Shown in pieces: positions 38,097 to 46,046 of a stretch of 64,000 nt of DNA. Every line of letters starts with the position of its first letter. Positions within the stretch are counted from its first letter, which is position 1. The notes below the pieces were generated by a model that was not told the origin of the DNA, searched no databases, and saw nothing but the letters and a program-made list of their open reading frames with translations. The position numbers and the translations under genes are program-made. The DNA lies in NCBI GenBank assembly GCA_011056555.1, contig DSEQ01000005.1:1-64000 (forward strand). The letters run 5' to 3'. Origin of the DNA: Candidatus Zixiibacteriota bacterium (lineage in GTDB: Bacteria; Zixibacteria; MSB-5A5; JAABVY01).

Positions 38097-38444
38097 TTCA
38101 GATCCTTTCCTTTACATTTTAATCGGTTAATTTAAGCAAAATGGAGGGATATGGCAAGGAGTTTGGGGTAATAGAAATCGCTGGTTATTCTGGTGACTTT
38201 AGATTGGGAGTTATTCTTATAAGCCAAATCCCGAGCTAAAGGACATGTTGAGAAACCTGCGTTATTCGAAATTAGTCATCGCGAGGAGCGTAGCGACGTG
38301 GCGATCTCCGCGACCATTCCAGAATCAAGGTGGAGATTCCCACGGTCGTCCTCGACCAGAGGCCGGGACTTTCTCGGAATGACGATCCCAGACTTTTTCA
38401 ACAAGCCCGAAAGCCTGGGCGCTCGGTCAGAACATAAAAGGCGG
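38097..38444. other. Intergenic region carrying a repeat element
   Basis: The 348 bases between the aminopeptidase and DinB-family genes hold no gene. Most of the second half is occupied by the inverted-repeat element described at 38246-38403. The first 150 bases upstream of the aminopeptidase presumably contain its promoter, but no convincing -35/-10 pair was found. Confidence 0.5.
38246..38403. repeat. MITE-like interspersed repeat with nested terminal inverted repeats
   Basis: About 158 bases begin TGTTGAGAAA and end TTTTTCAACA (outer inverted repeat, one mismatch). Inside are GTCATCGCGAGG at 38275 and CGGAATGAC ending at 38383, a second imperfect inverted pair. The internal text GCGAGGAGCGTAGCGACGTG with GCGATCTCC resembles a small dispersed element I recall from many environmental bacterial genomes. 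No coding capacity is present. It is a single copy in this window, so mobility is inference. Confidence 0.6.
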
Positions 38445-38936
38445 CTACTTTTTCATTAGCTTCTTTATGAGCTGAATCTGTCCCGTATGATACAGGTCGT
38501 GTGACGCAATTCCTATAATGGTAATATAATTCGGCACCTTCGAGCCCCCGGGCACATACTCCAGTTTCGAAGCAGGGAGATTGGCCACAGTCTCACATAA
38601 AAGCAGATGCATGTCGTGAAGCAACGAGACTGTCCGCCGCCAACTTCTGGCATCCGAGACTTCAGGAAGCTGGATCCAGTTGCTTCCTTTATACGGAAAG
38701 GAGCCCTGCCTTTCGCCGGTTATTCTTCTTCGGACAGCATATTTCCAGTAAGCGCAATGCAGGACAATCTCCCATATATTATGCCGCTTTTTCCCCGGGC
38801 GCCAGAGCGCCTGCTGCGGCTTCAGGCCCCGCAGCGAGCCCTTGAGCGTGGTACCGTGCCATGCTCGGGTATAATAAGCCTGATCGAGCTGTTCAAGTAA
38901 TAGTTTAACTCGACCGTCTAAGCGCTTTGTGATCAT
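38445..38936 (-). CDS. DinB-family protein
   Basis: The 163-residue protein has the DinB/YfiT four-helix layout. Histidines sit where the family binds a metal ion: one in EIVLHCAYWKYAV (about residue 58) and two in SHDLYHTGQIQLIKK near the C-terminus. Members include thiol-dependent transferases and many of unknown role. The start is the ATG at 38936 behind AAAAAGGAAAAGG; the frame continues to a TTG at 38966, but that would overlap the end of the upstream membrane-protein gene, which stops 13 bases before this ATG. Confidence 0.8.
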   Translation of the reverse strand: MITKRLDGRVKLLLEQLDQAYYTRAWHGTTLKGSLRGLKPQQALWRPGKKRHNIWEIVLHCAYWKYAVRRRITGERQGSFPYKGSNWIQLPEVSDARSWRRTVSLLHDMHLLLCETVANLPASKLEYVPGGSKVPNYITIIGIASHDLYHTGQIQLIKKLMKK

Positions 38937-38949
38937 GCCTTTTCCTTTT

Positions 38950-39588
38950 TTATTGAAATTTGCCAAACATGTTCATTATGAAATCTGTTTCCACAATACT
39001 GCCGATTATCATTGCCGCAGCTGAGACCAGATAAGCTACACCCAGAAGCTTCAGCCCGCCTCTAAAAGCTGCCCACCTTGTGACGAATCCGAAGCCCCTA
39101 TAAAAGATGGTCCAGAAGACCATAGAAAGGGTGGCGCAGATTACAAGGAAGTAGCCGCCGAATTCCATCAGAAAGGTTATCCAGATATGAGTTGAAGCCG
39201 GTGTCTGCGCGAATACGACGCCCTGGGCAAATTTTCCAAAGACTGAAAGACTGATCGGCAGAACAAATACCGCTCTTATTATCATCGTGATATTGGCGGC
39301 GATCCAGTTGTTAAGAAATATCAGGCCGCGCATACCCCAGTGATTTCTTGAGAACAGGAATTTATTACGAAGCTCATCGTGCCATGACCTGTATTCTTCG
39401 ATCAGGTCGCCGTAGCCGGGGACATATGTTTCAAGTGAACGAGATAGTGTCCCGACGTCTGAATTCAAAAGCTCGCGGTATTCAACCCAGTGCTGTTTGC
39501 CGGCCAGATACCCTGCTCCATAGCTGAGCACGTACAGTACGAATACCGTTGTATATATCCATTTAGCTTTTTTGATCAGGAAGAGCAT
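38950..39588 (-). CDS. SpoIIM/DUF95-like membrane protein
   Basis: The 212-residue protein has about five hydrophobic helices (near residues 10-28, 92-115, 132-155, 158-175 and 188-205). The segment FLNNWIAANITMIIRAVFVL followed by a small-residue-rich helix resembles the stage II sporulation protein M family, which is widespread in non-spore-formers. The assignment rests on this pattern and is moderate. Function is unknown outside sporulation. It lies 26 bases downstream of the HEAT-repeat gene and 13 bases before the DinB-family start, so the three are probably one transcript. Confidence 0.5.
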   Translation of the reverse strand: MLFLIKKAKWIYTTVFVLYVLSYGAGYLAGKQHWVEYRELLNSDVGTLSRSLETYVPGYGDLIEEYRSWHDELRNKFLFSRNHWGMRGLIFLNNWIAANITMIIRAVFVLPISLSVFGKFAQGVVFAQTPASTHIWITFLMEFGGYFLVICATLSMVFWTIFYRGFGFVTRWAAFRGGLKLLGVAYLVSAAAMIIGSIVETDFIMNMFGKFQ

Positions 39589-39614
39589 GGATCATGTCTC
39601 CGATAGGGGATAGC

Positions 39615-40421
39615 TTAAACTTCCTCATTTCCCGTCAGTTGCTTGTACACAGCCTCGGCCTCGCGCCGGACTATGAAGGCCGAATCCCAGACAAAATCGC
39701 CGGACTTACCGAGCATCTCCACCAGCGAGGTCTGGAGTTCATGCTTCTGTTCATCAGTCAGGAAGTTATTCTGCGATAGCTTGCCGAGCGAACGTATGGC
39801 CTTGGAGCGCACCCCCGAATATTCATCTCTGGTCTTGGGCAGGAGCTTGGCAAAGATCTCGTTGCGCTGATCCTCGGGCACTTTATCCGGGCCGATAACC
39901 TCGCTGATCTTGCCCAGAGACCTTGCGGCGGAATCGCGCACCTCGCGGTCGGAATCGTCCAGGGCCGCCAGCATAAGGGGGATGGCCTCGGAGATCCGGT
40001 CGTGGCTAATCTTCCCAAGGGCATACAGAATGAATGCCTTTTCTGCCGGGTGTCTTGAATGCTGATACGCCTCCATCAAGGGTTTCACGCTGGCCGAGCC
40101 CATCTTGCCCAGCACAACCGCCAGATTGAATTCGACCTTGAAATCCGAATCCGCAAGCATCTCAAGAAGATAGGGGATACACAACTCCCCTTGAGAAACC
40201 AGTACCTTCACCGCCTCATTTACGACTCCCTGATACTGGGGGCTTTCATATGTGTCATGAGTAAATACAGAGGCGACCGCCTGCAGAGCCTGGCGGTAGT
40301 CTTCACCCTCGAGACCTGGTATATGTTCCTTGAACCACTCCAGGCCCATGGAAATTTTTTCGGGATCATCGGATGTGATCAATTTCAAGGCATTAACGAG
40401 ACTGTGTCTTCTTATAGTCAA
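39615..40421 (-). CDS. HEAT-repeat protein
   Basis: The 268-residue soluble protein is built of about six helical hairpins of HEAT type. Examples are IPYLLEMLADSDFKVEFNLA, AEKAFILYALGKISHD, PLMLAALDDSDREVRDSAAR and EYSGVRSKAIRSLGKL. Such repeats bind other proteins; no catalytic domain is present. The start is a TTG at 40421 with AGGAGGA seven bases upstream. It begins a probable three-gene transcript with the SpoIIM-like and DinB-family genes. Confidence 0.8.
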   Translation of the reverse strand: MTIRRHSLVNALKLITSDDPEKISMGLEWFKEHIPGLEGEDYRQALQAVASVFTHDTYESPQYQGVVNEAVKVLVSQGELCIPYLLEMLADSDFKVEFNLAVVLGKMGSASVKPLMEAYQHSRHPAEKAFILYALGKISHDRISEAIPLMLAALDDSDREVRDSAARSLGKISEVIGPDKVPEDQRNEIFAKLLPKTRDEYSGVRSKAIRSLGKLSQNNFLTDEQKHELQTSLVEMLGKSGDFVWDSAFIVRREAEAVYKQLTGNEEV

Positions 40422-40513
40422 TTTTATTCCTCCTGACCGATAAGAGATTAACAGATTTCGAGACAGGAATATGGAAATAAAATATTAATTTTAGATTATG
40501 TCAACCTGATTGA

Positions 40514-41908
40514 TTATCGCTGTTTTTTATAGCCCTTGTATTCCTTGAAATAATCACGGGAGAGCCTGTGGATCAAGGGCAAAAGCAGGAGCAGGGCGAT
40601 CAGGTTGGGCAGCGCCATGAGAGCATTTCCGATATCGCACAGGTTCCAGACCAGCTTGATTTTGATCGATGCGCCCAGTGGTATAAACATCAGGAAGATC
40701 CAGCGATAGATTAGCCGCTTTTCCCTGCCGAACAAGTATTCAAAGCCTTTTTCGCCATAATATGACCAGCTTATCACGGTCGAGAAGGCGAAGAATGCCA
40801 GCCCGATCGAGACAATCACGTGGCCCCAATGGGGGATGAAGGAATTAAAGGCATAGGAGGTAAGTTCCGGGCCATGAACTACTGTCCAGTCGCGGGTCAT
40901 GATGATTATAACTGCGGTCATGGAGCAGATAACGATCGTATCTATAAACGGCCCCAGCATGGCCACCAGTCCTTCTCGAACAGGTTTGTCGGTCTTGGCC
41001 GCAGCATGAGCCATAGGCGCGGTTCCCAGCCCGGATTCGTTGGAGAAGATGCCCCGGGCAACTCCATGACGAAGCACGATAATGAATGCCGATCCGGCCA
41101 TCCCGCCTGTGACCGCGTCCGGCCTGAAGGCAGACTTGAATATCAGCTGAATTGCAGCCGCAGCCATGTCCAGGTGCATAAAAATAATAATCAGAGAGCC
41201 TGTCACATAGAAAACCGACATCAGGGGCACTATCCGCGAGGCCACCTGGCCGATACGTTTGATCCCGCCTATGATCACAAGGCCTATCAGGAATGCCAGC
41301 ACGATTCCTACGATCAGCTTGAACCAGAAATCCGATGCGTCAACCAGATTCCCGTAAACCAAACCGGAGAGGGCGTTAGAAACCGAATTCGCCTGCGCCA
41401 TGTTGCCGGTGCCGAAAGCGGCAAGTGCTGTGAAAACTGCGAAGATGATTGCCAGGAATTTGAATTTAGGCCCGAGTCCCATCTCGATATAGTACATCGG
41501 CCCGCCGCGTACATAACCGTCAGGATCGATCTTGCGGAATTTTTGCGCCAGCGTGCAGGAGGTGAATTTGATGGCCATGCCGAAAAGCGCAGTCAGCCAC
41601 ATCCAGAAAATTGCCCCCGGGCCGCCCCAGTAGATGGCCTCGGCTACGCCGACTATATTGCCGGTGCCGATTGTGGCCGAGAGGGCAGCAGAAAGGGCCT
41701 GAAAATGAGTGATTGCGCCTTCATGTTCAGGTTTATCGTATTTTCCGGAAATTAACTCGATTCCATGCTTGAAGCCCCGGAACTGCACGAATTTCAGTGT
41801 GACAGAGATGATCAATCCGGCGCCGAGAAGGGTGAAGGCCAGTGGCGCCGACCAGAGGAAGCCCGAGATGCTGCCAGTCCAGTTGGTTAAGGTCTCAACG
41901 ATTCCCAT
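40514..41908 (-). CDS. Sodium:alanine symporter (AGCS family)
   Basis: The 464-residue protein has about eleven membrane helices and the AGCS signature THFQALSAALSATIGTGNIV near residue 68. Other conserved stretches are YWGGPGAIFWMWLTALFGMA, YVRGGPMYYIEMGLG and FSNESGLGTAPMAHAAAKT near 290. It is expected to import alanine or glycine with sodium across the inner membrane. Length and motif order are normal. No regulator lies nearby. Confidence 0.93.
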   Translation of the reverse strand: MGIVETLTNWTGSISGFLWSAPLAFTLLGAGLIISVTLKFVQFRGFKHGIELISGKYDKPEHEGAITHFQALSAALSATIGTGNIVGVAEAIYWGGPGAIFWMWLTALFGMAIKFTSCTLAQKFRKIDPDGYVRGGPMYYIEMGLGPKFKFLAIIFAVFTALAAFGTGNMAQANSVSNALSGLVYGNLVDASDFWFKLIVGIVLAFLIGLVIIGGIKRIGQVASRIVPLMSVFYVTGSLIIIFMHLDMAAAAIQLIFKSAFRPDAVTGGMAGSAFIIVLRHGVARGIFSNESGLGTAPMAHAAAKTDKPVREGLVAMLGPFIDTIVICSMTAVIIIMTRDWTVVHGPELTSYAFNSFIPHWGHVIVSIGLAFFAFSTVISWSYYGEKGFEYLFGREKRLIYRWIFLMFIPLGASIKIKLVWNLCDIGNALMALPNLIALLLLLPLIHRLSRDYFKEYKGYKKQR

Positions 41909-41957
41909 GATGGATTTTTATAATTAGTTTTTGGAAATGTGTCAACGATAATCTTGA

Positions 41958-41984
41958 GGGTGCGCCATCTTTAGAGATGGGATT
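41958..41984 (+). repeat. REP copy 1 (upstream of transposase)
   Basis: The text GGGTGCGCCATCTTTAGAGA continues TGGGATT. It is an imperfect palindrome with a GGGTG head, matching three other copies at 42597, 42646 and 42723. It lies 58 bases before the transposase start in direct orientation. Confidence 0.65.
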
Positions 41985-42041
41985 TTCCTGTCTTTGAGTT
42001 AAAATGATTGACTATTGAGGGGCATCACATATTTATGGGAT

Positions 42042-42578
42042 ATGCCACGTTTACGACATTATGATAATCTGGGTACTGCAAGGTTCATAACGTTTTGCTG
42101 TTATCACCGCCATAAATTGCTAATATATGATGAGGTCAGAAATATTTTTATCGAATGCCTTAGATACATTTTGAAAAAACATAATATAGAGATATTCGCT
42201 TATTTTTTGATGCCTGAACATGTACATTTGGTCTTGCTTCCACTTGAAAATCTGAAGCTTGGGCGAATCATTGGTACATTGAAATCTGTTTCGGGATTTA
42301 AATCTTTGACATATTTAAGAGCTAATGAGCCGGAAACAATTAAGTTATTACAGCGGTTTGAAGGCGGTAAAATAAAAGAAGCATTCTGGCAAAAGCGGTG
42401 TTATGATCATAACTGCAGAACAATTGAAACCACATTAGGAAAAATCAAATACTGTCACAAGAATCCAGTATTTCGTGGATTGGCTCAAGATCCCGCGGAT
42501 TGGACATGGTCAAGCTATAATTGGTATATAGGCAGAAGAGATGTGCCTCTTGAAATGGATGAATATCCGGTTATCTAG
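42042..42578 (+). CDS. REP-associated tyrosine transposase (Y1/IS200-like)
   Basis: The 178-residue protein is a RAYT: RHYDNLGTARFITFCCYHRH opening, the HUH motif in MPEHVHLVLLP near residue 60, and the catalytic Tyr candidate in KIKYCHKNPVFRGLA near 135, followed by WTWSSYNWYIG. RAYTs cut and move REP sequences and are domesticated relatives of IS200/IS605 transposases. The gene is distinctly richer in A and T than its neighbours, suggesting transfer. The ATG at 42042 is preferred over a TTG at 42015. Four REP-like palindromes flank it, three downstream and one upstream. Confidence 0.85.
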   Translation: MPRLRHYDNLGTARFITFCCYHRHKLLIYDEVRNIFIECLRYILKKHNIEIFAYFLMPEHVHLVLLPLENLKLGRIIGTLKSVSGFKSLTYLRANEPETIKLLQRFEGGKIKEAFWQKRCYDHNCRTIETTLGKIKYCHKNPVFRGLAQDPADWTWSSYNWYIGRRDVPLEMDEYPVI

Positions 42579-42596
42579 ATGGCTTTTACTGATTTT

Positions 42597-42625
42597 AAAC
42601 CCACATCTAAACATGTGGGCCACCC
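42597..42625 (-). repeat. REP copy 2 (inverted)
   Basis: The plus strand reads AAACCCACATCTAAACATGT then GGGCCACCC. Its reverse complement has the same GGGTG head and palindrome as copy 1. It starts 19 bases after the transposase stop. Confidence 0.65.
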
Positions 42626-42645
42626 GGATCGATTTTTCACTTTTT

Positions 42646-42674
42646 GGGTGCCCCATCTCTTTAGAGATGGGATA
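42646..42674 (+). repeat. REP copy 3 (direct)
   Basis: GGGTG is followed by CCCATCTCTTTAGAGATGGG, a nearly perfect palindrome, in the same orientation as copy 1. With copy 2 it forms an inverted pair (REPIN-like) 20 bases apart. Confidence 0.65.
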
Positions 42675-42722
42675 GGAATGTCTGCTTTGGATCGGAATTG
42701 CGCATGCTTGAACATGAATTAG

Positions 42723-42752
42723 AAACCCACATCTAAAGATGTAAGCCATCCC
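42723..42752 (-). repeat. REP copy 4 (inverted)
   Basis: The plus strand reads AAACCCACATCTAAAGATGT then AAGCCATCCC, an inverted copy with a more degenerate 3' half. With copy 3 it makes a second inverted pair. Confidence 0.6.
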
Positions 42753-42770
42753 CGGTATTTGCAAAAAACG

Positions 42771-42801
42771 AAAAAGGGAAGGGCCCGGAGGACCTCCCCT
42801 T
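42771..42801 (-). terminator. Rho-independent terminator
   Basis: Read on the minus strand, AAGGGGAGG pairs with CCTTCCCTT (one mismatch) and is followed by five T and then a second T run. It lies about 60 bases after the end of the sigma-factor operon. A further small hairpin (CCCAC / GTGGG) is at 42820-42840. Confidence 0.65.
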
Positions 42802-42859
42802 GATAGGCGTGTTTCTCGAGCCCACCGCTTGCGCAGTGGGGTACCCTTTATGTTAATAA

Positions 42860-43411
42860 TTAGAAATTCATGCAGGGGCCGGTGCAGTCGCGCATGCGAT
42901 CACCGCGCATACCCCAGGAATCATCGTCGTCGTCAAAATCCCCGCGGAAGCCGCAGTCGCGATCATGACCTCGGAATCCTTTACCGGGATGACCCTTGCC
43001 GCCCATACCGTCATGCATACGATTCATCATTCTGGGATGATCCCTGAAGAACTGTTTCTGTTCCTCGGTGAGGATATTTCTCATCTTGAACTGGTGATCC
43101 ATTCGCATCTTGCTAATCTGTGTTTTCAGCACACCGATTTCATCCAGCTTGCTGTTGATCTGTGCCTGCGGGGCCTCATTGCGAACCATCTCGCGCAGCT
43201 CAACCTGCAGAAGTCTCAGATCTGCCCGAAGCGGGATCATTTCTTTCTGGTGCCCGGCTCTCAGGTCAGCCATCTGCTCGCGCTGTTCGGTCGTGAATTC
43301 CGGAAAATCCTCAGTATCCGCGAATCTCTGCTGACGCGGCTGAGCGTAGGCGGTTGTAAGTCCGAATACAAACAATGCCAGTACTGTGAAAATGATAATG
43401 TGCCTCTTCAT
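42860..43411 (-). CDS. Spy/CpxP-family periplasmic protein (LTxxQ motif)
   Basis: The 183-residue protein has a signal peptide cut after AYA and then a helical body with the motif LTEEQKQFF near residue 115 and a second weaker one (FTTEQREQM). This is the Spy/CpxP/ZraP hairpin fold, acting as a periplasmic chaperone or metal sensor. The last 50 residues are rich in Gly, Met, His, Asp and Arg, with a final pair of cysteines, and could bind metal. Its ATG overlaps the stop of the upstream gene by four bases (ATGA). It is the last gene of the sigma operon. Confidence 0.8.
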   Translation of the reverse strand: MKRHIIIFTVLALFVFGLTTAYAQPRQQRFADTEDFPEFTTEQREQMADLRAGHQKEMIPLRADLRLLQVELREMVRNEAPQAQINSKLDEIGVLKTQISKMRMDHQFKMRNILTEEQKQFFRDHPRMMNRMHDGMGGKGHPGKGFRGHDRDCGFRGDFDDDDDSWGMRGDRMRDCTGPCMNF

Positions 43412-43998
43412 AGTGCACCTCCATTTGATGTTATATTGTTATTGTTTTTCTCTCTATTCGGTAGAGAATCGTTATCAAAATATCTTTTATGCATTTTTCC
43501 TCGATGTTCGGGTCCCATGCGAAAACCGCGGAACATGGGTCGATCAAATTCGCTGTCCATATGCTGCATGAATGTCCGCATCATCATATCCCGCTGTTCC
43601 TCATTAAAAATCCTGCGGTCATCCATGAGATGCTGTATCGTCTCTCTCTTGATCTGCGTGTGCAGATTGCCGAGCCGGATCACCATACTGTCGATCATCT
43701 GCATATCCGGATTGTCGCTCATCAATTCATCCATCATAGTCTTGTGCATTGCGCGATATTCCCGAATTGCCGGCCCGACATTCTCCCAGTAAGCTTTACG
43801 GGATTCCTCTATTTGTGCAATTTGCTCCTCTGTAAGATCGAGTTTCTGCCTCATGGGATGGGGGGGCATATCGCCTCGCCATTCTCGAGGAGGTTCCGGG
43901 GGCTCTTTGGACCAGCGTTCATATAGTATCGTAGCTGTGGCCGCTAGGTTTATGACGGTCAGTATTACGAGGAGGAAGATGAATACTTTCTTACTCAT
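43408..43998 (-). CDS. Membrane-anchored Spy/CpxP-like metal- or stress-sensor protein
   Basis: The 196-residue protein has an uncleaved N-terminal helix (residues 5-26) and a periplasmic helical domain. The motif LDLTEEQIAQIEESRKAYW near 53 and a later FNEEQRDMMMRTF match the CnrX/Spy group of periplasmic sensors. Met and His are plentiful (HMDDRR-like and MMMRTFMQHMD segments). In CnrX-type systems such a protein senses metal and signals to the anti-sigma factor. It overlaps the anti-sigma gene by eight bases and the following Spy-like gene by four. Confidence 0.75.
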   Translation of the reverse strand: MSKKVFIFLLVILTVINLAATATILYERWSKEPPEPPREWRGDMPPHPMRQKLDLTEEQIAQIEESRKAYWENVGPAIREYRAMHKTMMDELMSDNPDMQMIDSMVIRLGNLHTQIKRETIQHLMDDRRIFNEEQRDMMMRTFMQHMDSEFDRPMFRGFRMGPEHRGKMHKRYFDNDSLPNREKNNNNITSNGGAL

Positions 43999-44479
43999 TT
44001 TGGCCCTCCTCGCTGGTTATTTCATAATAAATTTCGGGTACCGCAAGGTCGGTGGAGAGATCGAAATAATCCATGCCATAATACTCAGTCAATGTGACTT
44101 CTTCAGCATTTGCTGCCGCATAATCCCGCACAGCCACACCGCTGCCGAGGAAGTAACCTGCGATAATTGCGCCGATCAGGGCGAGCGAGGCTATGGCCGG
44201 CCGAGCTTTGCCGGTAAAATATTCCCAGATTTCCACGAGTGAGACTTTCTCATCTTCATACTTTTCAACCCGCTCTTCCAGGCGGCTCATGAAATCGGGG
44301 GAGAGCTCGATCTCCTCCGGCTTTCCGGCGGATGTATAAACCGCCTTGAACCTGGCATAGAGATTACGGCAGTCTTCGCATTCATCCAGATGACTCCGGA
44401 AGTCCTTTTCAAGGGAGCTTTCCAGTTCACCATCGATGAACTCGATCAGCCTGTCTTTTATTTCCTTGCAATCTCTCAT
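43991..44479 (-). CDS. Zinc-finger anti-sigma factor
   Basis: The 162-residue protein has an N-terminal anti-sigma zinc-binding domain (Cys4 in MRDCKEI, then HLDECEDC near residues 30-38), one transmembrane helix at about 92-112 (PAIASLALIGAIIAGYFLG) and a short periplasmic tail. It should hold the neighbouring ECF sigma factor inactive at the membrane until a periplasmic signal arrives. It lies 51 bases after the sigma gene and overlaps the sensor-like gene by eight bases. Confidence 0.85.
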   Translation of the reverse strand: MRDCKEIKDRLIEFIDGELESSLEKDFRSHLDECEDCRNLYARFKAVYTSAGKPEEIELSPDFMSRLEERVEKYEDEKVSLVEIWEYFTGKARPAIASLALIGAIIAGYFLGSGVAVRDYAAANAEEVTLTEYYGMDYFDLSTDLAVPEIYYEITSEEGQNE

Positions 44480-44530
44480 ATCAACCTCATTTCGATCTAT
44501 TGGACACAGCTATTTTCCAAACCTTGCATT

Positions 44531-45076
44531 TTATCCCAGCTTTTTCAACAGAATTTCCTGTAAGGCCTTTCTGGCCCTGTGGATACGGGTCTCAATATTC
44601 GGGACTGAGAGTTTCAGGGTCTCCGCCACCTCTTTATAAGAGAGCCCCTCTAATTTGTTGAGCATAAATGGGATACGGTATTTCTCTGGCAGTTCATCAA
44701 GGGCCTCGTAAAGAATCCTCTTATTCTGCTCGGATTCCAGGGCCTTTTCCGGACTCGATGATCCGGGGGCGGCCTCTAAAGCTAACATCTCATCCCCGTA
44801 ATCTGATCTTTCGCGTTTATGTTTTCTGAGAAAATTCAGGGAGGTATTGACCGTTATGCGATGAATCCAGGTGGAAAGAGCCGAGTCGCCCTTAAATTTC
44901 CGGGCCTTCTTCCAGATTGTGAAGAAGACGTCCTGAGCGATATCCTCGGCGTCCTGACGGTTACGGGTAAAGTTATAGGCAAGACTCACCACTTTCTGCT
45001 GATGCCGGTTTACAAGCATGCGGAAAGCGTTGTTGTCCTTTTGGGCGACTGCCCTTATCAGATCCAGATCATTCAT
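44531..45076 (-). CDS. ECF-type RNA polymerase sigma factor
   Basis: The 181-residue protein has sigma region 2 (MLVNRHQQKVVSLAYNFTRN, then DAEDIAQDVFFTIWKKARKF with the core-binding and -10 recognition helices) and region 4 (LPEKYRIPFMLNKLEGLSY, followed by KEVAETLKLSVPNIETRIHR). It is RpoE-like and lacks regions 1 and 3. It is the first gene of an operon with an anti-sigma factor and two Spy/CpxP-like proteins, so it probably governs an envelope or metal stress response. Two GTCTTAAA direct repeats lie 15-34 bases upstream of the start. Confidence 0.92.
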   Translation of the reverse strand: MNDLDLIRAVAQKDNNAFRMLVNRHQQKVVSLAYNFTRNRQDAEDIAQDVFFTIWKKARKFKGDSALSTWIHRITVNTSLNFLRKHKRERSDYGDEMLALEAAPGSSSPEKALESEQNKRILYEALDELPEKYRIPFMLNKLEGLSYKEVAETLKLSVPNIETRIHRARKALQEILLKKLG

Positions 45077-45090
45077 AACAGTTCTTGTAT

Positions 45091-45110
45091 TTTAAGACAC
45101 AATTTAAGAC
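45091..45110 (-). promoter_or_regulatory. Direct repeat upstream of the sigma gene
   Basis: TTTAAGAC occurs at 45091-45098 and again at 45103-45110 on the plus strand (GTCTTAAA twice on the minus strand), 12 bases apart, just upstream of the sigma ATG. The spacing of just over one helical turn could suit a dimeric regulator or a promoter element. No known consensus was matched. Confidence 0.3.
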
Positions 45111-45224
45111 AATATCTTGCATATGAAAAAGATAAAACAGCATTTGGAGACATTTTACCGAACAGGAGATTATTTCCTGCGTAATTAATGTAAGATCAAA
45201 TGTTATGTTGACCCGTGTCACTTT

Positions 45225-45779
45225 ATGAATTACATTCAGGTTATGCAGATGCGATTCGCTTTACTACTGATATTTATCATTACTCTGGCGTTTTATTGCT
45301 CCGATGATAATCCGAGCGCGCCGGTGGAGGAGCCGGAAGGGCTAAGGAACCTGGTCTGGGTGGAGAGCGATACCGCTGAGGCCGGTTCACGTCTCAGCCT
45401 TGATGTCTATCTCGAGAATAAGGAGCCCCTGACCGGCGTGGTGATACCTCTGGAGTTCAAAAGCGACTTTATCACCATCGACTCAATATCGTTTGCCGAT
45501 GTCCGGCTGGAATTGAGTCAATTATCGGGCTCACTGGTTTATCAGGAGGATCATCAGGTTCTCTACTGGTATTATCCTGACGTGGATGAGGTTGTGGATT
45601 CGGGATCGGGCAAGGTCTTCTCGATATATGTGTGGGTCTGGGGTAATGCTCCCGCCGAGGATATTGTGATTGATACTACCACGATCAACGGTTCCTCGAA
45701 GCTGGGTTTTTCCGATTCGGCCTATATATTCATGACGCCGGATTTCGAGGAAGGCATACTAAGTGTCGAGACTTTTTAA
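45225..45779 (+). CDS. Lipoprotein with cohesin-like domain
   Basis: The 184-residue protein has a lipobox (LAFYC, Cys at residue 25) and then a single beta-sandwich. AEAGSRLSLDVYLENKEPLT, GVVIPLEFKSDFITI, VFSIYVWVWG and the final DFEEGILSV follow the strand order of cohesin domains. Cohesins bind dockerins with calcium, and seven genes in the next 18 kb encode dockerin-like modules. Anchored by lipid, it could present them at the outer membrane. The assignment is by pattern and needs structural comparison. ATG codons at 45225, 45243 and 45249 are possible; 45249 gives the most compact signal peptide. Confidence 0.6.
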   Translation: MNYIQVMQMRFALLLIFIITLAFYCSDDNPSAPVEEPEGLRNLVWVESDTAEAGSRLSLDVYLENKEPLTGVVIPLEFKSDFITIDSISFADVRLELSQLSGSLVYQEDHQVLYWYYPDVDEVVDSGSGKVFSIYVWVWGNAPAEDIVIDTTTINGSSKLGFSDSAYIFMTPDFEEGILSVETF

Positions 45780-45866
45780 GTGAGCCTACCTACGATTCGG
45801 GATTACTTCATCAAAATAAAACCTCCGCAATCACACAAAATATAATAAACTCGCCGCAAAAAGTAT

Positions 45867-45895
45867 TTGACTTTAGCCGGTTTGGGATATAGATA
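45867..45895 (+). promoter_or_regulatory. Candidate tRNA promoter
   Basis: TTGACT at 45867-45872 is followed after 17 bases by TAGATA at 45890-45895, 41 bases before the tRNA. The -35 is good and the -10 weak; TATAGA two bases earlier is an alternative. Confidence 0.4.
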
Positions 45896-45936
45896 TTTGC
45901 TGTCCCGCGATATGGTACTAGCCGTATCCTACGAAT

Positions 45937-46022
45937 GCCGGAGTGGCGGAATTGGTAGACGCAAGGGACTTAAAATCCCTCGGTAGGCAACTACCGTGCC
46001 GGTTCGATTCCGGCCTCCGGCA
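45937..46022 (+). tRNA. tRNA-Leu (anticodon UAA)
   Basis: The 86-base cloverleaf has acceptor halves GCCGGAG and CTCCGGC with discriminator A, a leucine-type D arm (GCGGAATTGGTAGACGC), anticodon stem-loop GGGACTTAAAATCCC with TAA as anticodon, a long variable arm (CGGTAGGCAACTACCG) and a TTCGATT T-loop. The long variable arm and anticodon identify it as Leu. The CCA end is not encoded. Confidence 0.97.
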
Positions 46023-46046
46023 TTTGCATATTATCCCCAAAAATAA

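Noticed and set aside
42965-43792. A 275-codon plus-strand frame across the two Spy/CpxP-like genes.
   Set aside because: It is antisense to two overlapping genes with clear signal sequence and LTxxQ motifs.
45937-46022. The tRNA-Leu as an integration site for a mobile element.
   Set aside because: No integrase is encoded nearby and no second copy of the tRNA 3' end was noticed in the window.
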